NCBI GenBank assembly: GCA_021767845.1
Contig: JAASSQ010000099.1
Span: 1 to 10,513, forward strand
Direction: 5' to 3'
Length of the DNA stretch: 10,513 nt
DNA from: Roseovarius sp.
Lineage (GTDB): Bacteria; Pseudomonadota; Alphaproteobacteria; Rhodobacterales; Rhodobacteraceae
Shown here: piece by piece, positions 1 to 5,836 of the stretch
How the letters are laid out: each line of letters starts with the position of its first letter
How positions within the stretch are numbered: position 1 is the stretch's first letter
Program-made: the position numbers and the translations under genes
Notes under the pieces: model-generated
What the model was told of the DNA's origin: nothing
The model's database searches: none
What the model saw: the letters and a program-made list of their open reading frames with translations, nothing else

Positions 1-1
1 A

Positions 2-1177
2 TCCCGTGCCGCGCGTGCCGTGCGGCATGGCTTTCCCTGGGTCTATGACAACGAGATCGTGACCGACCGCCGCACGAAAAAGCTGCCGGCCGGCACGGTC
101 GCGGTGCTGCAGGATGCCGAGCGCGCGCCCCTAGCGCTGGTCGCGGTGACCCCGGCCTCGCGCATCATGGCGCGGGTGCTGGACCGCGACACGGGGCTGG
201 CGGAGGCGGGCGGCGGGATCGGCCACGAATGGCTGCGCGCGCGGCTGGCGCGGGCGCTGGCGTTGCGCGAGCGGTTGCACGACGCGCCCTTCTATCGCCT
301 TGTCCATGCCGAGGCCGACGGGCTGCCGGGGGTGGTGATCGACCGGTTCGGCGACACCGCCGTGATCCAGCCCAACGCCGCCTGGGCCGAGCGGCTGATC
401 GAGCCGTTGGCCGAGGCGCTGGCCGAGGTGACCGGGGTGGCCAACATCCTGAAGAACGCCGGCGGGCGGGCGCGGGCCCTCGAGGGGCTGGACGCGGAGA
501 GCGGCGTTCTGCTCGGGCAAAGCCCCGGCGCGCCGGTGCCGGTGCCGATGAACGGTGCGACCTACATGGCCGACCTGGAAGGCGGGCAGAAGACCGGCCT
601 GTTCTACGACCAGCGGCCCAACCATGCCTTTGCCGCGCGGCTGAGCGCGGGGGCGCGGGTGCTGGACGTGTTCTCGCATGTGGGCGGTTTCGGGCTGGCG
701 GCGCTGGCGGGCGGGGCGGATCATGCGCTGGCCGTCGATGGCTCGGCCGCGGCGCTGGAGCTGGCCGAGGCCGGTGCGAAGGCCAGCGGCGTGGACGCGC
801 GCTTTGCCACGCGGCGCGGCGATGCCTTCGAGGTGCTGGAGGCGCTGGCCGGGGAGGGCGCGCGCTTTGACGTGGTGATCTGCGATCCGCCGGCCTTCGC
901 GCCGTCGAAAAAGGCGCTGGAGGCGGGGCTGCGGGCCTATGAGCGGGTCGCGCGGCTGGCCGCGCCGCTGGTGGCCGAAGGGGGATACCTGGGGCTGTGC
1001 TCGTGCTCGCACGCGGCCGATTTGGGCAAGTTCCGGGGCGCCTGCCTGCGCGGGATCGGCAAGGCGGGGCGCGCGGGGCCGCTGATCCATACCGGTTTTG
1101 CCGGGCCGGACCATCCGCTGCACCCGCACCTGGCGGAATCGGGGTATCTGAAGGCCCTGTTCTTCCGGCTGGCATGA
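2..1177 (+). CDS. Class I SAM-dependent rRNA methyltransferase, RlmI-like (5' partial)
   Basis: Probable 23S rRNA (cytosine-C5) methyltransferase of the RlmI/YccW family, a cytoplasmic enzyme using S-adenosylmethionine. The frame is open to the left edge, and the residues before the GTG at 20 (ending RAVRHGFPWVYDNEI) match the start of the PUA domain, so the true start lies outside the window. Numbering from that GTG: EADGLPGVVIDRFG at about 98-111; GGQKTGLFYDQRP at 188-200, the conserved substrate-side motif; SAM motif I VLDVFSHVGGF at 214-224; acidic VDGS at 239-242; motif IV DPPAFAPSK at 289-297; and SCS at 328-330, with C329 the likely catalytic cysteine. The C-terminal DHPLHPHL...YLKALFF block is typical. 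The stop overlaps the next start in an ATGA, so the two genes are probably translated together. The family is secure; the exact modified base is inferred from homologues. Confidence 0.9.
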   Translation, partial: SRAARAVRHGFPWVYDNEIVTDRRTKKLPAGTVAVLQDAERAPLALVAVTPASRIMARVLDRDTGLAEAGGGIGHEWLRARLARALALRERLHDAPFYRLVHAEADGLPGVVIDRFGDTAVIQPNAAWAERLIEPLAEALAEVTGVANILKNAGGRARALEGLDAESGVLLGQSPGAPVPVPMNGATYMADLEGGQKTGLFYDQRPNHAFAARLSAGARVLDVFSHVGGFGLAALAGGADHALAVDGSAAALELAEAGAKASGVDARFATRRGDAFEVLEALAGEGARFDVVICDPPAFAPSKKALEAGLRAYERVARLAAPLVAEGGYLGLCSCSHAADLGKFRGACLRGIGKAGRAGPLIHTGFAGPDHPLHPHLAESGYLKALFFRLA

Positions 1178-1719
1178 AAGTTCTGCTGGATACCTGCGTG
1201 ATCTATCCCACGGTGATGCGGGAAATGCTGCTTGGCGTGGCGGGCCGGGGCGTGTTCACCCCGCTGTGGTCGGCGCGGATCCTGGGCGAGTGGCTGCGTG
1301 CGGCCGAGAAGCTGGGCCCGGCGGGGGCCGCGCAGGCCCGCGCCGAAGCGGCGATGCTGGAGGCGGACTGGCCCGAGGCGCGGGTCTGCTATCCGCAATC
1401 GCTGGAGGCGCGGCTGTGGTTGCCGGATGCGGCGGACATTCACGTGCTGGCGGCCGCCTTGGCGGGGTCGGCCGACGTGATCGTGACGCTGAACGTCAAG
1501 GATTTCCCGCGCAACGTGCTGGCCGAGGAGGGCATGAGCCGGGCCGACCCGGACAGTTTCCTGCATGGCATCTGGCAGGCGCAGCCCGAACTGGTGGGCG
1601 AGGTGGCGCGGGAGGTTCTGGCCAAGGCGAACCGTCTGTCGGAGCGCACATGGGAGATGCGCCCATTGTTGAAGAAAGCGCGCCTGCCGCGGCTGGCCAA
1701 GGCGGTGAGCGGGCACTGA
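1174..1719 (+). CDS. PIN-domain ribonuclease-like protein (RSP_2653-type)
   Basis: A 181-residue protein of the PIN (PilT N-terminal) fold, resembling the PIN_3/RSP_2653 group known from Rhodobacterales. Acidic positions expected for the metal-dependent nuclease centre are present: D6 in LLDTCVIYP, E39 in RILGEWLR, D85 and D88 in PDAADIHVLAAA, and D110 in TLNVKDFP. It is longer than a typical VapC toxin (about 130) because of a C-terminal extension of roughly 60 residues rich in K and R. The start was chosen at the ATG overlapping the methyltransferase stop (ATGA); I see no Shine-Dalgarno sequence there, so translation probably depends on coupling. No antitoxin-like gene lies next to it, so it need not be a toxin-antitoxin part. 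RNase activity is inferred from the motif; the substrate is unknown. Confidence 0.85.
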   Translation: MKVLLDTCVIYPTVMREMLLGVAGRGVFTPLWSARILGEWLRAAEKLGPAGAAQARAEAAMLEADWPEARVCYPQSLEARLWLPDAADIHVLAAALAGSADVIVTLNVKDFPRNVLAEEGMSRADPDSFLHGIWQAQPELVGEVAREVLAKANRLSERTWEMRPLLKKARLPRLAKAVSGH

Positions 1720-1733
1720 CCGCGGGCGGTGGT

Positions 1734-1752
1734 CCGGGGGCGCTGCCCCCGG
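1734..1752. repeat. GC-rich perfect hairpin after the PIN gene
   Basis: CCGGGGGC (1734-1741), loop GCT, GCCCCCGG (1745-1752): an 8-bp perfect stem 14 bases after the PIN stop. It resembles the GC-rich extragenic hairpins that, as I recall, recur after genes in Rhodobacterales. No U-tract follows, so a standard intrinsic terminator is not shown. It lies between convergent genes and could serve both strands. Confidence 0.6.
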
Positions 1753-1781
1753 TCGTTGAAAATGCGGGCATTTTCAACGAC
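1752..1781. terminator. 14-bp perfect palindrome between convergent genes
   Basis: GTCGTTGAAAATGC (1752-1765) is followed after GG by its exact reverse complement (1768-1781), a long hairpin between the PIN gene (plus strand) and the M48 gene (minus strand). It contains a run of A on one arm and T on the other, so either transcript has a short U-rich arm inside the stem, but no U-tract after it. It shares base G1752 with the preceding hairpin. A bidirectional terminator or mRNA 3'-end stabiliser is the simplest reading; a repeat element is the alternative. Confidence 0.5.
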
Positions 1782-1818
1782 TCCCCCGAGGTATTTGGCG
1801 CCAGGTGAAGCGGCGGGC

Positions 1819-2508
1819 TCAGCCCTCGACCGCCCAGCGGGCTTCCAGTTTCTCGATGGCGGCGATGCGTTCTTCGGTCTTGGGGTGGCTCATCAGCCAG
1901 GCCGGCACCGCGCCGCCGCGCGACTCGGTCAGCGCCTCGAGCTTGTGGAACAGCGATTTCTGCGCCCCGGTGCCGATGCCTGCCTTGGTGAGCAGGGCGG
2001 CGGCGTATTCGTCGGCCTCGTATTCGTCGCCGCGCGACAGACGGGCGGCCAGCAGCGTGGTCAGCCCGTTGGCGATCCAGATGCCGATGCCGGGCAGGAA
2101 GCGCGACAGGAGCATCGCGAGCGCCGTGCGCAGCGCGTTCTGCCCCGAGAAGTCGATCATCCGGCGGCGGGCATGGCCGAGGGCGACGTGGCCCAGTTCA
2201 TGCGCGATGACCGAGGCCAGTTCCTCGGCCGTGACCTCGCCCTGCTGGAACTTGCGGTAGAAGCCGCGGGTGATGAAGATACGGCCATCGGGTGCGGCGA
2301 GGCCGTTCACCGGGTCGATCTCGTAGATGTTGACGCGGATGCGCGGCACGTCGAGCGCCGAGGCGAGCCGGTCGGTCATGTCCTTGAGGCGCGGGTCGGC
2401 GAGCTCGGTCGAGCGGTCGTCGAGCTCGCGCCGGGTGCGCCAGACCGAGAATCGGTACATGACGACGGCGTAGAGGATCGCCAGAAGGATGGGCGTGAAG
2501 CGGATCAT
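1819..2508 (-). CDS. M48 family metalloprotease, membrane-anchored
   Basis: A 229-residue zinc metalloprotease of family M48. One hydrophobic segment at about residues 4-18 looks like an N-terminal membrane anchor or uncleaved signal. HELGH at 103-107 gives the zinc-binding and catalytic residues, and SRGDEYEAD at 158-166 carries the expected third zinc ligand (E162). The segment at about 125-155 is hydrophobic, as in other M48 proteins. An MSHPKTEERIAAI block near the C-terminus matches the family's SHP...RI motif. The ATG at 2508 begins the hydrophobic anchor. Only CTTCC precedes it and no Shine-Dalgarno is seen; a longer open frame through the upstream gene is chance. It lies 47 bases behind the radical SAM gene on the same strand. 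A general envelope quality-control role is inferred; the substrate is unknown. Confidence 0.9.
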   Translation of the reverse strand: MIRFTPILLAILYAVVMYRFSVWRTRRELDDRSTELADPRLKDMTDRLASALDVPRIRVNIYEIDPVNGLAAPDGRIFITRGFYRKFQQGEVTAEELASVIAHELGHVALGHARRRMIDFSGQNALRTALAMLLSRFLPGIGIWIANGLTTLLAARLSRGDEYEADEYAAALLTKAGIGTGAQKSLFHKLEALTESRGGAVPAWLMSHPKTEERIAAIEKLEARWAVEG

Positions 2509-2525
2509 GGAAGATATATGGGGCA

Positions 2526-2553
2526 GGCCGCGTGCGGGGGCAAGCAAGCGGCC
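2526..2553. repeat. Inverted repeat between the radical SAM and M48 genes
   Basis: GGCCGC (2526-2531) and GCGGCC (2548-2553) form a 6-bp stem with a 16-base loop, filling most of the 47-base gap between the two minus-strand genes. It has no U-tract. It could attenuate read-through into the protease gene, or be chance in GC-rich DNA. Confidence 0.3.
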
Positions 2554-2555
2554 CG

Positions 2556-3506
2556 TCAGCCCGAGCAGCTGGCCCCGCCGAGCACGCAGAACTTGGCGCA
2601 ATGGGGATGGTTGAGGGCCACGTCGCCTTCGGCCTCGGCCAGGGTGCTGCCCAGCTCGAACTCCGCGTCGTAGGGCAGCAGCGTGCAGGCCAGAACCGCG
2701 GGCCGGTCCGCGCCGCGGCGCTTGACCACCATCCGCGAGGACGCGCACATCACGTCGCGGGGCGATTTGCCGAGGATGTCCCAGCAGGCGGTCGTGATCT
2801 CGGGCACCTCGGCGCGGTCGTCCATCTCGGGGAAGAGCACGGTCTGGGCCGGATCGTGGGCGTCGATCTCGAAGCCGTGCCGGTCGTAGAGCGCGGCGTA
2901 GCCCGCGCGCGCCTCCGCATCGGATTCTCCCCAGACGGTGCGGCCCGCGACCGACATGCGCAGCCCGTTGTCGCGCAGCCACGCCATGCTGTCGAGCGTG
3001 CGGGCGAAGGCGCCGGCCCCGCGTTCGGCGTCGTGCAGCGCCTCGGACCAGTGATCGACCGAGATGCGGAAGGTCAGCCGGTCGCGGTGCTCGGCCGCAA
3101 GCTCCAGCAGACCGGCCTGCACCCGCTTGCGCATCATCGGGCGCATGGCGTTGGTCAGGATCAGCACCTTGTAGCCGCGCTGGAGGCAGGCGCGGGCGAT
3201 GCCGATCATCTCGGGGTTCATGAAGGGTTCGCCGCCGGTGAAGCCGATCTCCTGCACCGGCCAGCCGCGGTCCTCGATCTGGTCGAGGAAATCGGTGACC
3301 TCGGCCTCGGTGATATAGACAAGGCGGTCGTTGGTGGGGGAGCTTTCGATGTAGCAATTGGCGCAGGTGATGTTGCACAGCGTGCCGGTGTTGAACCACA
3401 GCGTGTCGGGATGCGACAGCGACACCGTGGCGCGGGGCTGGCCATCGGCGGTGACGGCGGGATCCTTGAACTTGCCGGCGTTGGCCGGGGGCATGCTGGC
3501 ATCCAT
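2556..3506 (-). CDS. Radical SAM protein with a cysteine-rich C-terminus
   Basis: A 316-residue radical SAM enzyme. C44-x3-C48-x2-C51 (LCNITCANCY) binds the SAM-coordinating [4Fe-4S] cluster; FTGGEPF at 89-95 is the GGE motif; a TIM-barrel-like core runs to about residue 215. Six further cysteines follow at about 241, 254, 274, 303, 307 and 314, the last three in a C-x3-C-x6-C-x-G tail at the very end. This resembles a SPASM/twitch-type auxiliary cluster region, though I cannot match it to a named subfamily. The ATG at 3506 was chosen because AAGAGGA lies 11 bases upstream; an ATG 30 bases further out (3536) has no such site. It is probably cotranscribed with the M48 gene behind it and is divergent from zwf. 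Cofactor, peptide or RNA modification are all possible; no substrate is evident. Confidence 0.85.
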   Translation of the reverse strand: MDASMPPANAGKFKDPAVTADGQPRATVSLSHPDTLWFNTGTLCNITCANCYIESSPTNDRLVYITEAEVTDFLDQIEDRGWPVQEIGFTGGEPFMNPEMIGIARACLQRGYKVLILTNAMRPMMRKRVQAGLLELAAEHRDRLTFRISVDHWSEALHDAERGAGAFARTLDSMAWLRDNGLRMSVAGRTVWGESDAEARAGYAALYDRHGFEIDAHDPAQTVLFPEMDDRAEVPEITTACWDILGKSPRDVMCASSRMVVKRRGADRPAVLACTLLPYDAEFELGSTLAEAEGDVALNHPHCAKFCVLGGASCSG

Positions 3507-3591
3507 CGTGCGATCGGTCCTCTTGATGTGTCGCATCAGAGCTAACCCGGCGCAGGTGCAAAAGAAACCGGGCGGGCCGGGTTTGACGCCA

Positions 3592-3619
3592 TTGTGAACG
3601 CGGGTGTGCATGCTAGACT
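3592..3619 (+). promoter_or_regulatory. Candidate sigma-70-type promoter for zwf-pgl-pgi
   Basis: TTGTGA (3592-3597), a 16-base spacer and TAGACT (3614-3619) match four of six consensus bases in each hexamer. Transcription would start near 3626, about 70 bases before zwf. A small inverted repeat CTTGC-CCGT-GCAAG (3618-3631) overlaps the predicted start. This was found by eye only. Confidence 0.4.
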
Positions 3620-3648
3620 TGCCCGTGCAAGGCGGGTAGACGGGTGCC

Positions 3649-3660
3649 GTTACCGCTAAC
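3649..3660. promoter_or_regulatory. LacI-family-type operator upstream of zwf
   Basis: GTTACCGCTAAC is an imperfect palindrome with a central CG; GTTA and TAAC pair and only the 3653/3656 pair breaks symmetry. On the minus strand it reads ATGTTAGCGGTAAC, close to the TGTTA-x-CG-x-TAACA form bound by GntR and other LacI-family repressors. It lies just after the predicted transcription start, where a repressor could block zwf. The cognate regulator is not in the window. Confidence 0.45.
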
Positions 3661-3696
3661 ATTCGCGCCTGCAAGGGTGCTGCAAAGAGAGGTCAC

Positions 3697-5151
3697 ATGG
3701 TTTCGCGTGTCATCCCTGTCGCGCCTTTCGATCTGGTAGTGTTCGGCGGCACCGGCGATCTGGCCCGGCGCAAGATCCTGCCGGCGCTGTTCCGGCGGTT
3801 CCTGTCGGGGCAGATGGGCGACACGAGCCGGGTGATCGGCGCGGCGCGCAGCGAGATGGACGCGGGCGCCTATCGCGGCTTCGTGCGTGCGGCGATCGAG
3901 GAGTTCGACGCCGCCGCCGCCCGGGACCGTGCGCAGCTGGACGCCTTCCTGGAGCGGGTGGGCTATGTCGCCGTCGATGCGAAGGGATCGGCGGGGTGGG
4001 GCGAGCTGGCCGCGGCGCTGACCGAGGGTCGCGTGCGGGCCTTCTATTTCTCGGTCGGGCCGTCGCTGTTCGGGGACCTGGCGCAGCGGTTGCACGATTA
4101 CGGGCTGGCCGACGAGGACAGCCGGATCGTGGTGGAAAAGCCCTTTGGCCGCGACCTTGACAGCGCGCGGGCGCTGAACCGGGGCCTGGCGCGGCATTTC
4201 GACGAGCACCAGATCTACCGGATCGATCATTACTTGGGCAAGGAGACGGTGCAGAACCTGATGGCCGTGCGGTTCGGCAACATGCTGTTCGAGCCGCTGT
4301 GGAACAGCCAGTATGTCGATCACATTCAGATCACCGTGGCCGAAAGCGTCGGTGTGGGCGGGCGGGGCGAGTATTACGACCGCGCCGGTGCGATGCGCGA
4401 CATGATGCAGAACCACCTGATGCAGCTTCTGTGCCTGATCGCGATGGAGCCGCCGGCGAAGTTCGACCCCGACGCGGTGCGCGACGAGAAGCTGAAGGTG
4501 ATCCGCGCGCTGGACCCGGTGGAGCCCGGCAACGTGGTGCGCGGCCAATACGAGGCCGAGGGCGACAAGCCCGATTACCGCGCGCAGGTGGGCAACCCCG
4601 ACAGCGCCACGGAAAGTTTCGTGGCGCTGAAGGCGCATATCTCGAACTGGCGGTGGGCGGGCACGCCGTTCTATCTGCGCACGGGCAAGCGGCTGAAGGC
4701 GCGGGCCAGCGAGATCGCGGTCGTCTTCAAGGAGACGCCGCATTCGATCTTCGGGGAAGAGGCGGGCCGGCACCGCAACATCCTGACGATCAAGCTGCAG
4801 CCCAACGAGGGGATCGAACTGGGCGTGACCATCAAGGAGCCGGGGCCGGGGGGCATGCGGCTGGTGGATGTGCCGCTGGACATGACATTCGCCGAGGCGC
4901 TTGGCCCGGACAGTGCGGAGTTTCCCGACGCCTATGAACGGCTTATCATGGATGTTATCCGGGGCAACCAGACGCTGTTCATGCGCGGCGACGAGGTGGA
5001 GGCGGCCTGGGCCTGGACCGATCCGATCATCGCGGCCTGGGAGGAGCGCGGCGAGCCGCCGCAGTCCTATGCCACGGGAAGCACCGGGCCCGAGGATGCC
5101 TTGATGCTGATGCATCGCGACGGGCGCCGCTGGCGGGAGATCAAGCCATGA
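3697..5151 (+). CDS. zwf: Glucose-6-phosphate 1-dehydrogenase
   Basis: Oxidises glucose-6-phosphate to 6-phosphoglucono-1,5-lactone with NADP or NAD, the first step into the Entner-Doudoroff and oxidative pentose phosphate routes. The protein has 484 residues, full length for the family. Nucleotide-binding GGTGDLA is at 17-23, EKPFGRDL at 147-154, and the signature RIDHYLGKETVQN at 175-187 with D177, H178 and K182. H240 in MMQNH is the catalytic histidine partner. LRTGKRL at about 327-333 supplies the conserved phosphate-binding lysine region. The start has GAGAGG four bases upstream. The gene opens a zwf-pgl-pgi operon and its stop overlaps the pgl start. The operator ahead of it suggests sugar-responsive control. 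Confidence 0.97.
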   Translation: MVSRVIPVAPFDLVVFGGTGDLARRKILPALFRRFLSGQMGDTSRVIGAARSEMDAGAYRGFVRAAIEEFDAAAARDRAQLDAFLERVGYVAVDAKGSAGWGELAAALTEGRVRAFYFSVGPSLFGDLAQRLHDYGLADEDSRIVVEKPFGRDLDSARALNRGLARHFDEHQIYRIDHYLGKETVQNLMAVRFGNMLFEPLWNSQYVDHIQITVAESVGVGGRGEYYDRAGAMRDMMQNHLMQLLCLIAMEPPAKFDPDAVRDEKLKVIRALDPVEPGNVVRGQYEAEGDKPDYRAQVGNPDSATESFVALKAHISNWRWAGTPFYLRTGKRLKARASEIAVVFKETPHSIFGEEAGRHRNILTIKLQPNEGIELGVTIKEPGPGGMRLVDVPLDMTFAEALGPDSAEFPDAYERLIMDVIRGNQTLFMRGDEVEAAWAWTDPIIAAWEERGEPPQSYATGSTGPEDALMLMHRDGRRWREIKP

Positions 5152-5825
5152 CGATGGAATTGCTGGACTATGCCGATGACGAGATGCTGGCGATCGCCCT
5201 GGCCAACACGCTGGCCGGCGAGCTGACCGCAGCGCTGGAGCACGAGGAGCGGGCGCTGTTCGTGGTGCCGGGCGGAACGACTCCGGGGCCGGTGTTCGAT
5301 GCGCTGTGCGATGCCAACCTGGACTGGAGCCGGGTGGACGTGATGCCGAGCGACGAGCGGTGGGTGCCCGAAGTGCACGTGCGCTCGAACACGCGGCTGA
5401 TCCGGGAGCGGCTGCTGGTGGGGCGCGCCGCGGCGGCGCGGTTCCTGCCGCTTTATGCCAAGGCCGACACGCCCGAAGAGGTTCTGGCCGAGCTGGAGGC
5501 GAATATCCATCCGCGGCTGCCGATCTCGGTTCTGTTGCTGGGGATGGGCGAGGACATGCACACCGCCTCGATTTTTCCCGAGGGCGACAACCTGGAACTG
5601 GCGCTGGCCTCGAACGCGCCGGTGCTGGTGCCGATGCGGGCGCCGGGCCTGCCCGAGCCGCGCGTGACCCTGTCGGCGCGGGTGCTGGATGATGCGCTGG
5701 CCAAGCATCTGCTGATCACCGGGCGGGCCAAGCGCGCCGCGCTGGAGCGCGCGCAGAGCATGACGCGCGAGCAGGCGCCGGTGCGCGCGGTGCTGGAAGA
5801 CATGAAGGTGCATTGGACCGCGTAA
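5148..5825 (+). CDS. pgl: 6-phosphogluconolactonase (DevB/Pgl type)
   Basis: Hydrolyses 6-phosphogluconolactone, the Zwf product, to 6-phosphogluconate in the cytoplasm. The protein has 225 residues, normal for the bacterial DevB/SOL-type enzyme of the NagB-like superfamily. PGGTTP is at 41-46, SDERWVP at 68-74 and GMGEDMHTASIFP at 132-144; the last carries the catalytic acid and histidine. The residue between D136 and H138 is methionine where many homologues have glycine. The ATG at 5148 overlaps the zwf stop as ATGA, with GGGAG (5135-5139) eight bases upstream inside zwf. An ATG two codons later (5154) is possible. Confidence 0.95.
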   Translation: MTMELLDYADDEMLAIALANTLAGELTAALEHEERALFVVPGGTTPGPVFDALCDANLDWSRVDVMPSDERWVPEVHVRSNTRLIRERLLVGRAAAARFLPLYAKADTPEEVLAELEANIHPRLPISVLLLGMGEDMHTASIFPEGDNLELALASNAPVLVPMRAPGLPEPRVTLSARVLDDALAKHLLITGRAKRAALERAQSMTREQAPVRAVLEDMKVHWTA

Positions 5826-5836
5826 GGGGGAACGCC

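Noticed and set aside
1174..1719. A VapBC-type toxin-antitoxin module
   Set aside because: No antitoxin-like gene is adjacent on either side; the coupled upstream gene is an rRNA methyltransferase.
3523..3539. TTGATGTGTCGCATCAG as an FNR site ahead of the radical SAM gene
   Set aside because: The half-sites TTGAT and ATCAG are separated by seven bases instead of four. The exact repeat is only TGATG-N5-CATCA; it could be another operator but nothing supports one.
1819..3561. 580-residue minus-strand frame joining the radical SAM region to M48 as a fusion
   Set aside because: Only the last 229 residues are a real protein. The upstream part is the wrong frame of the radical SAM gene, which has its own stop at 2556 and good motifs.
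3613..5115. 500-residue open frame antisense to zwf
   Set aside because: It mirrors the third-position GC of zwf, has a His/Arg/Pro-rich composition with no domain, and zwf is certain.
5813..5836. Earlier TTG start for pgi
   Set aside because: It lies inside pgl without a Shine-Dalgarno; the ATG at 5837 has AAGGGGG six bases upstream and begins at the usual N-terminus.
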